Shown in pieces: positions 26,950 to 35,307 of a stretch of 64,000 bases of DNA. Under the pieces are notes generated by a model. The model was not told the DNA's origin and searched no databases. It saw nothing but the letters and a program-made list of their open reading frames with translations. Position numbers and translations under genes: made by a program. How positions within the stretch are numbered: the first letter of the stretch is position 1; each line of letters begins with the position of its first letter. The stretch spans positions 351,046 to 415,045 of the forward strand of contig NZ_FMYF01000003.1 in the NCBI RefSeq assembly GCF_900092135.1, written 5' to 3'. The stretch is from Raineyella antarctica. Its GTDB lineage: Bacteria > Actinomycetota > Actinomycetes > Propionibacteriales > Propionibacteriaceae.

Positions 26950-27542
26950 CGGCCCGCCCCCTCGGCCGGCTCGGCGTGCCCGGCCCCTTCGGTGTGCCCG
27001 GCCGCGTCGGCCCCTTCGGTCTCCTCGACAGGATCGGCCTCCGAGAACCCGTCCAGGTACGAGACCAGCCCCACGAGCGCAGCCACGTAGCCATGCTCGC
27101 CGAAGCCCGCCACCACGCCCTGGGCAGAGCTGGTCAGCCTCGACTCGAGCCGGATGTGGGGAGAGACCGAGGCGTAGTACTGGACCGGGTTGAACAGGTG
27201 CACCTCGACGTACGGCGTGCCGTTCTCCTCCAGCGCGTGCCGCAGCCCCTCGCCGTAGGTGGTCAGGCCCCCCGGATTGACCAGCAGGCCGTCCAGGCCC
27301 GGCCCCTCGGCGTGGATCCACTCCAGGATCCGGCCCTCGTAGTTGGAGACCGTGTGGAGGATCTCGACGCCCAGCCGGTCCCCGGTCGCAGCGACCAGGT
27401 CGCGGAGCTCGTCCCAGCTCTGGAGGTTGTGGTGCCGGGCACCCTTCTCTCGCCCGATGAACGACATGTTCGGGCCGTCGATGACGCCGATGCGCCAGCG
27501 CTTCCCGTCATTGGATGTCCGAACCACGCGTTCGCTCCTCAT
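26946..27542 (-). CDS. Type II 3-dehydroquinase homologue lacking the catalytic Tyr
   Basis: A 198-residue paralogue of the next gene downstream, about equally related to AroQ. It keeps RIGVIDGPNMSFIGRE, the His in EWIHAEG, VNPGGLTTY and EVHLFNP. In the mobile lid, where AroQ has Tyr-Gly, this protein reads GARHHNLQSW, so the catalytic Tyr aligns with His. The last ~30 residues are an acidic Ala/Glu/Gly tail. It may be a non-catalytic partner or an enzyme with changed chemistry. The stop overlaps the partner's GTG start. The 218-base upstream gap contains a TCGATATCGA palindrome (27570-27579) but no clear promoter. Confidence 0.75.
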   Translation of the reverse strand: MRSERVVRTSNDGKRWRIGVIDGPNMSFIGREKGARHHNLQSWDELRDLVAATGDRLGVEILHTVSNYEGRILEWIHAEGPGLDGLLVNPGGLTTYGEGLRHALEENGTPYVEVHLFNPVQYYASVSPHIRLESRLTSSAQGVVAGFGEHGYVAALVGLVSYLDGFSEADPVEETEGADAAGHTEGAGHAEPAEGAGR

Positions 27543-27760
27543 TGAGTCACCACGATGTAGGGCCGACTATCGATATCGAGAATCGGCTGGGAGCGGAGAA
27601 TCGTCATCGATTCGCCCGCCCTGAGAACAGGCTGTGACCCAGGGCACAGGTCGTCAACCCGATTTCCCCACTCCGGAACGCCTCCGGACCGCCGAACAAC
27701 CGCGGGAAGGACCAAATTCTCAGGGCGGCACACCACCCCGCTCCGCCCCCGGCTGCTTCA

Positions 27761-29707
27761 ATGAAGGGCATGACGGATCAGCCTGCTGACTCCACGTCCA
27801 CCCCGCTGGAGGACTACGCACTCCTGTCGGACCTGCACACCGGCCCGCTGGTCTCCCGCGACGGCAGCATCGACTGGCTGTGCTTCCCCCGCTTCGACTC
27901 ACCCTCGGTCTTTGCCGCGCTGCTGGGTGGCCCCGAGGACGGGCGGTGGAAGGTCTCGGCCGTCGACGGGGAGGTGGTCGCCCGGCGCTACCTGCCGCGT
28001 ACGTTCGTGCTGGAGACGGTGTGGCGGACACCTACCGGCACCATGGTGGTCACCGACTTCCTGCCCTCCAGCGACCGACAGGCAGACGTGGTGCGGCGGG
28101 TGACCTGCACGAAAGGCCACGTCGAGGTCGAGCACGACCTGCGGATCCGCTTCGACTACGCGCGGTCCATGCCCTGGACCCGGCGGGTGGACCTGCGCGG
28201 CACCGCCAAGGAGGGGCTGCTGTCGGTGGCCGGCCCGAACGCCCTGCTACTGGCCGGGCCGCTGCTGCACCCGCACGCCGACCAACAGGTCGAGCCCCAG
28301 GAGGGGATGGAGGATCGCCACGACGCCTCCCCCAAGGGGCATCCCGACGACTACCAGGGCGCCGTCTCCGACCGGCTGACAGGCATCTTCCCCCTCGCGG
28401 AGGGCGAGACCCTGGACTGGGTGCTGACCTGGCACCCCTCCCACCGGTACCCCCCGGTGCCGGTCGAGCACGCCCACGCCTTGGAGAAGACCATCGCCTG
28501 GTGGCGCGAATGGTCGGCCGAGGTGGAGGTGCACAGCCGCCACGACGACCTGGTGCTGCGCTCGCTGATGGTGCTGCGCGCCCTCACCCACGAGGCGACC
28601 GGCGGCATCGTCGCCGCGGCGACCACCTCCCTGCCCGAGGACTTCGGCGGCGTCCGCAACTGGGACTATCGCTTCACCTGGCTGCGGGACGCGGCGCTGA
28701 CCATCGAGACCCTGATCCGGCACGACTTCACCGAGGGCGCGCTGCACTGGCGCGACTGGCTGCTGCGGGCCGTCGCCGGTGACCCGGACGACCTGCAGAT
28801 CATGTACGGGGTGGCCGGGGAGCGCGAACTACCCGAGTTCGAACTGCCGCACCTGTCCGGCTACGAGGGCTCCCGGCCGGTCCGGACCGGCAACGGCGCG
28901 GCCAAGCAGTACCAGGCCGACGTCGTCGGGGAGGTGATGCTGGCACTGGCCGCCCTGCGGGACGCCGGCATCGACGAGGACGAGTACTCCTGGGGCCTGC
29001 AGAAGAACCTGCTGCGCTTCGTGGAGAGGAACTGGGACCGCAAGGACCACGGCATCTGGGAGATGCGCGGGGAGCCGGCCTTCTTCGTGCATGGCCGGGC
29101 GATGATGTGGGCCGCGCTCAACGAGGGCATCCGCGCTGTGGAGGAGCACGGGCTGGACGGGCGGGTCGACCGCTGGCGGGACCTGCGCGAACGGCTGGGC
29201 GAGGAGATCCTGCAGCACGGCTACAACGAGGAACTCGGCAGCTTCACCCAGACGTACGGGACCACCGAGGTCGACGCCTCACTGCTGCAACTGACGCACA
29301 CCGGCTTCGTGACGTACGACGACCCGCGGATGCTCGGCACGGTGGCGCGGATCGAGCAGGACCTGATGGACGACTCGGGGCTGCTGCGCCGCTACCGCAC
29401 CGAGTCCGGGCTGGACGGGCTGCCGGGCGGGGAGTACCCGTTCCTGATCTGCTCGTTCTGGCTGGTGGAGCAGTACGCGCGCAGCGGCCGGCTCGAGGAG
29501 GCCCGTACGCTGCTGGACCGGCTGACCGGGTTCGCCACCGACCTGGGGCTCTACAGCGAGGAGTACAACGCCGGCGCCGGCCGGCTGGCCGGCAACTTCC
29601 CGCAGGCGTTCAGCCACCTCGGCTTCATCCACGCGGTGGACGCCGTCGAGGAGGCGAGCGGCAAGCAGCGGCTGTCCGAGCGCGACCGGCGGCCCAGCCA
29701 CGGGTGA
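27761..29707 (+). CDS. Glycoside hydrolase family 15 (trehalase/glucoamylase-like)
   Basis: A 648-residue cytosolic GH15 protein. The N-terminal beta domain begins with LEDYALLSDLHTGPLVSRDG and SIDWLCFPRFDSPSVFAALL (about residues 15-55). The (alpha/alpha)6 barrel shows the substrate-site segments RNWDYRFTWLRDAALTIETL (about 300-320), DHGIWEMRGEPAFFVHGRAM (about 428-447) and a C-terminal FLICSFWLVEQYARSGRLEEA. In actinobacteria this type usually hydrolyses trehalose or short alpha-glucans; which applies here is not decidable. An alternative start at 27770 (MTDQP) is nearly as good, since neither has a clear ribosome site. Confidence 0.88.
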   Translation: MKGMTDQPADSTSTPLEDYALLSDLHTGPLVSRDGSIDWLCFPRFDSPSVFAALLGGPEDGRWKVSAVDGEVVARRYLPRTFVLETVWRTPTGTMVVTDFLPSSDRQADVVRRVTCTKGHVEVEHDLRIRFDYARSMPWTRRVDLRGTAKEGLLSVAGPNALLLAGPLLHPHADQQVEPQEGMEDRHDASPKGHPDDYQGAVSDRLTGIFPLAEGETLDWVLTWHPSHRYPPVPVEHAHALEKTIAWWREWSAEVEVHSRHDDLVLRSLMVLRALTHEATGGIVAAATTSLPEDFGGVRNWDYRFTWLRDAALTIETLIRHDFTEGALHWRDWLLRAVAGDPDDLQIMYGVAGERELPEFELPHLSGYEGSRPVRTGNGAAKQYQADVVGEVMLALAALRDAGIDEDEYSWGLQKNLLRFVERNWDRKDHGIWEMRGEPAFFVHGRAMMWAALNEGIRAVEEHGLDGRVDRWRDLRERLGEEILQHGYNEELGSFTQTYGTTEVDASLLQLTHTGFVTYDDPRMLGTVARIEQDLMDDSGLLRRYRTESGLDGLPGGEYPFLICSFWLVEQYARSGRLEEARTLLDRLTGFATDLGLYSEEYNAGAGRLAGNFPQAFSHLGFIHAVDAVEEASGKQRLSERDRRPSHG

Positions 29708-29779
29708 GTCGCCCGGCGGCCTGCGAGGACGTCGCCCCGAGCACTGGCGGGTCGGTGGCCCCGGGTGCACTCTGGTGCC

Positions 29780-30619
29780 ATGGGCACCCGGTCCGAGCAC
29801 ACCTCCGAGCATCGCCGCGTCTGCATCCAGGGCGGCGAGCTCGACACCCTCCTCACCGGGGAGGGCGAACCCGTCCTTGTCATCCCCACCGCCGTCAACC
29901 CGTACGAGCTCGCGCCGCTCGCCCGCCTGCTGGCCGACACCGAGCGGTACCGGGTCGTGCAGTACCGCCGCCGTGGCTCGGGCGGCAGTAGCCACGTCCA
30001 GCTCGGCGGGACGATCGCCGAGGAGGCGGCGGATGCGGCAGCGATCCTGCGGGAGCTGGGGATGGGGCGTGCCCACGTCGTCGGGGCCTCCTACAGCAGC
30101 GCGATCGCCCTGGAACTGGCCGAGGCCCGCCCCGACCTGGTGCACACCCTGACCGTGTACGAACCTCCGCCGACCTACACCCCGAACGCCGCGGAGTTCC
30201 GCAGCCGGAACGCCGACCTGCTCGAGCAGGAACAGGCGATCGGCGCGGTCGAGACACTCCACGCCTTCGAGCGCGCCCTGGACGGACCCGAGTGGCGTAC
30301 GGAGATCGAACGCCTGGTCCCGGGCTCGGTGGCGGCGATCGACGCGGAGGCCGACCTGTTCTTCGCCCACGACATCCCCGCGCTGCTGGCGTGGGAGTTC
30401 GATGCCGACCGGGCCGGCCGGATCCCGTGCCCGGTCCTGTGCCTGCGCGGCACCACCAGCGGTCCGTGGTTCCAGCAGTCCACCGGCCTGCTGGCCCAAT
30501 GGCTCCCGGAGGCCCGAACCGTCGTCATCGAGGGTGCGGACCATTCGGCCTGCCTGAACCGCGCCGCCGACGTGGCGGCAGCGATCCTGGACTTCATGAC
30601 CGAGCACCCGATCGGCTGA
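29780..30619 (+). CDS. Alpha/beta hydrolase
   Basis: A 279-residue single-domain alpha/beta hydrolase. The nucleophile elbow is GASYSSAIA (about residues 95-103), with Ser in the G-x-S-x-S position. The oxyanion region is IPTAVNPYE and the catalytic His is in IEGADHSACLNRA near the C-terminus; the acid lies in or after LVPGSVAAIDAE or LCLRGTTS. No signal peptide. The substrate is unknown. The start could be the GTG at 29765, which adds five residues. The gene follows the GH15 gene after 72 bases and converges on the thioesterase gene, with a 15-bp tandem repeat between them. Confidence 0.85.
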   Translation: MGTRSEHTSEHRRVCIQGGELDTLLTGEGEPVLVIPTAVNPYELAPLARLLADTERYRVVQYRRRGSGGSSHVQLGGTIAEEAADAAAILRELGMGRAHVVGASYSSAIALELAEARPDLVHTLTVYEPPPTYTPNAAEFRSRNADLLEQEQAIGAVETLHAFERALDGPEWRTEIERLVPGSVAAIDAEADLFFAHDIPALLAWEFDADRAGRIPCPVLCLRGTTSGPWFQQSTGLLAQWLPEARTVVIEGADHSACLNRAADVAAAILDFMTEHPIG

Positions 30620-30650
30620 CCGGCTGGTCCTGCCGCCCAGTAGCCCCCGC

Positions 30651-30710
30651 AGATCCACCGCCCCTAGATCCAACGCCCGTAGATCCAACGACCGCAGATC
30701 CAACCCGGCC
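30651..30710. repeat. Four tandem 15-bp repeats in a convergent gap
   Basis: The unit AGATCCAACGCCCGT occurs four times in direct tandem (starting at 30651, 30666, 30681 and 30696) with one to a few changes per copy. The array nearly fills the 98-base gap between the convergent hydrolase and thioesterase genes, and its end reaches within 8 bases of the thioesterase stop. Confidence 0.75.
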
Positions 30711-30717
30711 GACGCCG

Positions 30718-31170
30718 CTACGCTCCCGCGCTCCGGTACTGCGTCGGCACGTCCAGCACCGCCATCGTGCAGCGGCTCACGCAGACCAGCTTGCCGGCCT
30801 CGTTGGTGATCCGGATGTCCCAGATCTGGGTGGTCCGGCCCAGGTTCAGCGGCGTCGCCACCCCCTCCAGCATCCCCGGCAGTCCGGGGCGCACGTGGTT
30901 GGCATTGACCTCCAGACCCACCGCGTACTGCTTGGTCTGGTCCACGACGTACGTCGCGGCCCAACTGGCCAGCGTCTCGGCGAACAGCACCGACGCCCCA
31001 CCGTGCAGGACACCCGCCGGCTGGACCGTACGCTCGTCGACACGCATCCGGCCGCGCAGCGAGTCGTCGGTGCACGAGATGATCTCGATGCCCAGGTGCT
31101 CCACCGCGGAACCGCGGCTGCGCGCGTTGACCTCGGCCACGTCGGGCGGACCGTCGAACCAGATGCTCAT
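30718..31170 (-). CDS. Hotdog-fold thioesterase (MenI/PaaI type)
   Basis: A 150-residue hotdog acyl-CoA thioesterase. The key segment is QPAGVLHGGASVLFAETLAS (about residues 54-73), with the conserved His-Gly-Gly and catalytic Glu of the YbdB/MenI (DHNA-CoA hydrolase-like) subfamily. The C-terminal WDIRITNEAGKLVCVSRCTM completes the fold. It hydrolyses an acyl-CoA or aroyl-CoA; the substrate cannot be told from sequence. I place the start at the ATG at 31170 (MSIWFDGPPD). TACCTT lies 7 nt upstream and there is no ribosome site, suggesting leaderless translation. The longer frame to 31302 runs into the next promoter. Confidence 0.88.
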   Translation of the reverse strand: MSIWFDGPPDVAEVNARSRGSAVEHLGIEIISCTDDSLRGRMRVDERTVQPAGVLHGGASVLFAETLASWAATYVVDQTKQYAVGLEVNANHVRPGLPGMLEGVATPLNLGRTTQIWDIRITNEAGKLVCVSRCTMAVLDVPTQYRSAGA

Positions 31171-31222
31171 GGGCGCCAAGGTAACCCACCGACCAGGCGT
31201 TCCGCCGCGTCCCCCGACCCTG

Positions 31223-31240
31223 GATACCCCTGCGGGTATC
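31223..31240. promoter_or_regulatory. CsoR-family-like operator
   Basis: GATACCC (31223-31229) and GGGTATC (31234-31240) flank CTGC, a perfect 7-bp inverted repeat. This form, ATACCC-N4-GGGTAT, matches operators known for CsoR/CstR/RcnR-family metal or persulfide sensors. It lies 43 bases before the CPxC membrane protein start, with TACGGT (31244-31249) as a possible -10. No csoR gene is in the window. Confidence 0.55.
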
Positions 31241-31283
31241 AAGTACGGTAGGCGCTGGGCAACCACCGACGAAGGGACCACCG

Positions 31284-31817
31284 ATGGCGATGAAGGGATC
31301 ACCGATGCCGACGACCGAAGCGGCCGAGCAGCCGGGCACCGTCACCCTCACGGCCGCGCCGACCAGCGCCTGGACCACCCTGCGCGACTGGCCCGCCCGC
31401 CGGTGGTGGGCCGCGGCACTCGCCGCGGTCGGCACCGTCCTGGTGGTCGGCCTGCCGACCGTCCTGATCCCGAACTCGATCTTCGGCCGCGCGGTCCCGG
31501 TGACCTGGTGGGCCTGGCCGGTGCTGGTCGTCACCGCGCTCCTGGCCGGCCTGGTCAGCGCCACGTACGTCCGCAGCACCTCCACGACCGACAAGGGATC
31601 GACCAGCGGCCTGGCCGGCGGGGTGCTCAGCTACCTGGCGGTGGGCTGCCCGGTGTGCAACAAGATCGCCCTGCTGGCGTTCGGGTACTCCGGGGCACTG
31701 CAGTGGTTCGCCCCGGCACAGCCGGTCCTCGCCGTGCTGGGCATCGCCCTGCTGGCGTACGCCCTGCACCGCCGGCTGCGCGGCGAGATCGCGTGCGCGG
31801 TGCCGGTCAGGCGCTGA
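31284..31817 (+). CDS. Membrane protein with CPVC motif
   Basis: A 177-residue protein with four predicted transmembrane segments (about 42-62, 74-96, 108-135 and 147-165). The third segment carries AVGCPVCNKIALLAFG, with Cys122 and Cys125 as a CxxC pair inside or at the edge of the membrane. I recall this motif in uncharacterised actinobacterial membrane proteins; a metal, thiol or redox role is plausible. The upstream CsoR-type operator supports control by copper or sulfane sulfur. The start region is duplicated: GAAGGGAYCACCGATG occurs at 31271 and 31292, giving two in-frame starts (31284 and 31305), each with its own ribosome site. Confidence 0.8.
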   Translation: MAMKGSPMPTTEAAEQPGTVTLTAAPTSAWTTLRDWPARRWWAAALAAVGTVLVVGLPTVLIPNSIFGRAVPVTWWAWPVLVVTALLAGLVSATYVRSTSTTDKGSTSGLAGGVLSYLAVGCPVCNKIALLAFGYSGALQWFAPAQPVLAVLGIALLAYALHRRLRGEIACAVPVRR

Positions 31818-31847
31818 CCCGGAGGCACCGCCCCGGCGATCGACCGG

Positions 31848-32321
31848 TCACAGGAGCCTGCGCATCGCCGGGAAGAGGTCGTCGGCGCTCCGGTCGAACC
31901 CCAGCCGCTGGTAGATGGCCACGGCGCCGGGGGTGGCATCGAGCCGCGCACTCTGGGCTCCCCGCTGCCGACACCAGACGAGGGCGGCCTCCATCAGGGC
32001 CCGGCCCAGACCCTGGCCACGACGCGACTCGTCGACGCACATGTCGGCCACGTACGCATGCCGCGGCCCCCACTCGGGGCCGGGGACGTGGTGGGTGATC
32101 CCCGCGCTGATGCAGCCGGCGAGGCGGCCGTCCTCGCCGTCGCTGACGAAGAACGTGTAGTCGGGATGTTCCAGCATGTCGCGGATCCCCGCGGCTGCCC
32201 GGTCCGGCCACTCGGGATGCCCGTCGAGATCCACCTCGATCGGGTACGAGGAGGTCATGATCAGCGCCTTCAGTCGTACGATCTCCGGCACGTCCGCGTC
32301 CGTCGCCACTCTCACCTGCAC
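31848..32321 (-). CDS. GNAT-family N-acetyltransferase
   Basis: A 157-residue acetyltransferase. The acetyl-CoA pyrophosphate loop is RRGQGLGRALMEAAL (about residues 102-116), preceded by the strand AYVADMCVDE, and the C-terminal AIYQRLGFDRS is the usual GNAT end. The substrate is unknown. The start is GTG at 32321; TAGATT lies exactly 6 nt upstream (32328-32333 on this strand), so the message is probably leaderless. It is convergent with the membrane protein gene. Confidence 0.88.
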   Translation of the reverse strand: MQVRVATDADVPEIVRLKALIMTSSYPIEVDLDGHPEWPDRAAAGIRDMLEHPDYTFFVSDGEDGRLAGCISAGITHHVPGPEWGPRHAYVADMCVDESRRGQGLGRALMEAALVWCRQRGAQSARLDATPGAVAIYQRLGFDRSADDLFPAMRRLL

Positions 32322-32468
32322 GTACGCAATCTAGTCCGGCGACCAACGGCGGAGGCGAGGCCGACCGGACGAGGGGAGGCCGGACCGGCCATGCAGGGTG
32401 GGCCCGGCCATGCAGGTGCCGGTCGCGCGCCCCTTCCCTGCGCCGACCACCGCGGTTAGGCTCCTGCC

Positions 32469-32765
32469 ATGTCCACTCCGCTGTCAGGTGACTCCGTCCG
32501 GGACCGGCTCGATGCCGCGGTCCCGCAGGCGATGCGGGAGAACGACGAGGCTGCGGTCGAAGCCGGCCAAGCAGCTCTCGGCGCCATCGAAAGTGCCGCC
32601 GGCTCCGCCCAGGGAGAGCTGACCGAGGGCGACATGCTGGCCATAGTGCTGGCCGAGGCCGTCGCGCGCGAGGGTCAGGCCCGGGAGAGGCGGGACGCCG
32701 GCGAGTCCGCCGAGGCGGACCGGCTGGTCGCCCAGGCTTCCTACCTGCGAGAATTCACCGCTTGA
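32469..32765 (+). CDS. Small YqeY-like protein
   Basis: A 98-residue acidic helical protein. The order of motifs (AMRENDEAAVEAGQAALGAI, then LTEGDMLAIVLAEAVAREG and ESAEADRLVAQASYLREF) resembles the N-terminal helical domain of YqeY/GatB-tail proteins, but the C-terminal half of that family is missing. It may be a short relative rather than a truncated gene, since start and stop are clean. TAGGCT lies 6 nt before the ATG, indicating a leaderless message. The 147-base gap before it contains two copies of CCGGCCATGCAGG (32385 and 32404). Function unknown. Confidence 0.7.
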   Translation: MSTPLSGDSVRDRLDAAVPQAMRENDEAAVEAGQAALGAIESAAGSAQGELTEGDMLAIVLAEAVAREGQARERRDAGESAEADRLVAQASYLREFTA

Positions 32766-32775
32766 GGGCGACGCC

Positions 32776-34002
32776 TCAGCGGCCCCTGTCCTCCTGCAGG
32801 TAGCCCCTGAGGCGAGGCCGGACCAGCAGGAACAGTGCCAGGCCGAGGCCTGTCGTCACGGTAAGCATGACCACCGACGGCACCGGCGTGGAGCCCAGCA
32901 GCAGGCCGACCAGCGGCGTCGCCAGGCCGCCGACACCGAACCGGGCGGCGCCAAGCATCGCCGATGCGGTGCCCGAAGCCGCCCCCTGGTGGTGCAGGGC
33001 CATCGCAGCGGAGTTGGCCTGCTGTGCGGGAAGGCCGCCGACGATCCCCACCAAGGGAAGGACGTAGCCCCACCAGCCGCCCCACCCGTTGCTCACCACC
33101 ACGAGCATGACCAAGACACTGACCACGGCGGTGGCCAGTATGAGGGTCTGGGTGGTGATGATGCCGAAACGCGCCAGCAGCAACGGGTTCACCTGCGACA
33201 TCGCAACGATGGAGAGGGCCACCCCACCGAACACCAGCCCGAAAGACTGCGCGGACATCCCGTACATGTTCTGCAGCACGAACGGCGAGGCCGACACGTA
33301 CGTGAAGATCGAAGCAGAGGCGAGGCCCACCACCGCGATCATCATCAGGAAGACCGGGTCGCGGAACAGCGAGCCGTACGCCCGCAGCGCCGTGGCCATC
33401 CCCAGCACGTGGCGCCGCTGCGGGGGCAGGGTCTCTGGCAGCCACAGCGCGGTGAGCACCAGCATCACCACACCGATCACCGCCAGCGCCAAGAAGACAC
33501 CGCGCCAGGAGGTGACCGCGAGCATGAAGCCGCCCACGGTCGGCGCAATCACCGGCGTCAGGCCCATGACCAACGCCATCCGCGAGTAGAGCACCGCTGC
33601 CCGGCGTCCGACGAACAGGTCGCGGACGACGGCCGTCGCCGCGATCATGCCGGCGGTGCCGGCCAGGCCCTGGACCAACCGGAAGGCGATTAGGAAGCTG
33701 ACGTTCGGGGCGATCGCGCAGAGCAGGGACGCGACGATGTGCAGGGTGACGCCGACCAGCACCGGCCGCCGGCGTCCGAGGGCGTCCGAGAGCGGTCCGG
33801 TGACGATCTGTCCCAGGCCCAGGCCGATGAGGGAACCGGCGAGCGTGGCCTGGACCTGGGACTCCGTGGCCGCCAGGTCCCGGGCCATGGCCGGGAAGGC
33901 GGGTAGGTACGTGTCGGTGCTCAGCGCCGCGGTGGCGCTGAGCAGTCCCAGCACGAGGACCAGCCGGGCGTACCTGCCGCCTGCGGGGGTCGGGATGCTC
34001 AC
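32776..34002 (-). CDS. Bcr/CflA-type MFS exporter
   Basis: A 408-residue major facilitator with 12 transmembrane segments. DHA1 features are STDTYLPAFPAMARDLAAT (TM1 loop, about residues 26-44), GPLSDALGRRRPVLVG (loop 2-3) and the RLVQGLAGTAGMIAATAVVRD motif in TM5. The family exports drugs and small metabolites such as bicyclomycin by proton antiport. The start is GTG at 34002 and overlaps the dctM stop by 4 bases, so the exporter is translated with the TRAP uptake system. That pairing is unusual; it may remove a toxic intermediate of the pathway or be chance read-through. Confidence 0.88.
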   Translation of the reverse strand: MSIPTPAGGRYARLVLVLGLLSATAALSTDTYLPAFPAMARDLAATESQVQATLAGSLIGLGLGQIVTGPLSDALGRRRPVLVGVTLHIVASLLCAIAPNVSFLIAFRLVQGLAGTAGMIAATAVVRDLFVGRRAAVLYSRMALVMGLTPVIAPTVGGFMLAVTSWRGVFLALAVIGVVMLVLTALWLPETLPPQRRHVLGMATALRAYGSLFRDPVFLMMIAVVGLASASIFTYVSASPFVLQNMYGMSAQSFGLVFGGVALSIVAMSQVNPLLLARFGIITTQTLILATAVVSVLVMLVVVSNGWGGWWGYVLPLVGIVGGLPAQQANSAAMALHHQGAASGTASAMLGAARFGVGGLATPLVGLLLGSTPVPSVVMLTVTTGLGLALFLLVRPRLRGYLQEDRGR

Positions 34003-35306
34003 CCCGCCATCAGCCGTGGCAGCACCAGGACCAGCGACGGGAAGATCGCACAGATCAGGATGACCGTGGAGTCCGAGGTGACCCACGGCAGCACTGACTT
34101 GTACAGCGTGGGCAGGGTGAGGTGGGGCGCCACGCCCTTCATCACGAACAGGCTCATGCCGAACGGCGGGGTGGTCTGGGCGATCTGCAGGTTGATCAGC
34201 AGCAGCATGCTGAACCACACCGGGTCCCAGCCGAACTGCGCCACCAGGGGCATGAACAGCGGGGCGGTCACCATCATGATCGACACCTGGTCGATCAGCG
34301 CGCCGAGCACGAGCAGGATCAGCATCAGCACCAGGAGCAGGACCGGTCCGCTGGTGATGTTCGCGGTGACCGCCTTGACCAGGCCGCGGGTGGCACCGGT
34401 GGTGCTCATCAACTGGCTGTACAGGTTGGACCCCAGCACGATGATGAAGATGACCGTCGAGGTTCGCAGGGTGCCGACCGCGGAGTCCCAGATGATCCTC
34501 AACGTCATCCGTCGCATGGCCAGCCCCAACACCAGGGTCGCCATGGCTCCGACGGCGGCCGACTCGGTCGGCGTGGCGATGCCGAAGAAGATCAGGCCCA
34601 GCACGATCGCGATGATGATGCCCGGCCCCAGGGCATGGCGTACGCCGGACCTCACGATCTCGGCGAACCCTCGCTTCGGCGGCGTCTCCTCCTCGGGTAC
34701 GCCCTTGCGCTTCAGCGTGACCACGATCATGTAGCCGACGGACATCATCAGGCCGGGGATGATGCCGGCGATCAGCAGCGGCCCGATCGGCACCTCGGCG
34801 ATGCCACCCCAGAGGATGGCCAACGCGCTGGGAGGCAGGATCATGGCGAGTCCGCCCGAGGCCATGATGGAACCGACCGCCAGCCGCTGGTCGTAGCCCT
34901 TCTCCTCCATCTCCGGCAGCAGCGTGCGACCGAAGAGTGCCGTGTTGGCCAGGGTGGAACCGGACAGCAGGCCGAACATGGCGCCGCCGCCCACGGCGAC
35001 CATCGCGAGCCGGCCGGGCATCCGGTTGAGGACCAGGGCGATCTCGCCGAGGGCCTCCTGGGCGACCTTGGTGCGGAACAGCAGCTCACCCATCAGGATG
35101 AACAGCGGAATGGCTGTGAAGGTGAAGCTGGTGACCGAGCTGCTGATGCTCAGCACCACTTGGTTGAGCGCCGCGTTGAACGACCCGAAGGTCACCAGCG
35201 CTCCGAGGACGCCGATGCCGAGCATGGCGTAGGCCACGGGGACGCGCGCGAAGAGCAGGATCAGCAGGGCGATGAGGAATGCGGCGAGGAAGACGTACCA
35301 GTCCAT
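33999..35306 (-). CDS. dctM: TRAP transporter large permease subunit
   Basis: A 435-residue DctM-family permease with about 12 hydrophobic segments. The family pattern is clear: IALLILLFARVPVAYAMLGI at the N-terminus, GLLSGSTLANTALFGRTLLPEM (about 114-135) and LLLINLQIAQTTPPFGMSLF near the C-terminus. It imports an organic acid with sodium or proton coupling, together with DctQ and DctP. It is the middle of a dctP-dctQ-dctM-MFS transcription unit running away from the auxin-degradation genes, so the substrate is likely the compound degraded there. Confidence 0.92.
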   Translation of the reverse strand: MDWYVFLAAFLIALLILLFARVPVAYAMLGIGVLGALVTFGSFNAALNQVVLSISSSVTSFTFTAIPLFILMGELLFRTKVAQEALGEIALVLNRMPGRLAMVAVGGGAMFGLLSGSTLANTALFGRTLLPEMEEKGYDQRLAVGSIMASGGLAMILPPSALAILWGGIAEVPIGPLLIAGIIPGLMMSVGYMIVVTLKRKGVPEEETPPKRGFAEIVRSGVRHALGPGIIIAIVLGLIFFGIATPTESAAVGAMATLVLGLAMRRMTLRIIWDSAVGTLRTSTVIFIIVLGSNLYSQLMSTTGATRGLVKAVTANITSGPVLLLVLMLILLVLGALIDQVSIMMVTAPLFMPLVAQFGWDPVWFSMLLLINLQIAQTTPPFGMSLFVMKGVAPHLTLPTLYKSVLPWVTSDSTVILICAIFPSLVLVLPRLMAG

Positions 35307-35307
35307 G

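Noticed and set aside
26434..27542. The dehydroquinase pair as part of the shikimate pathway
   Set aside because: No other aro gene is adjacent, the family signature is altered in both, and one copy lacks the catalytic tyrosine.
32385..32416. Direct repeat CCGGCCATGCAGG upstream of the YqeY-like gene
   Set aside because: Only two copies of 13 bases in a GC-rich gap; too weak to call an operator or mobile element.
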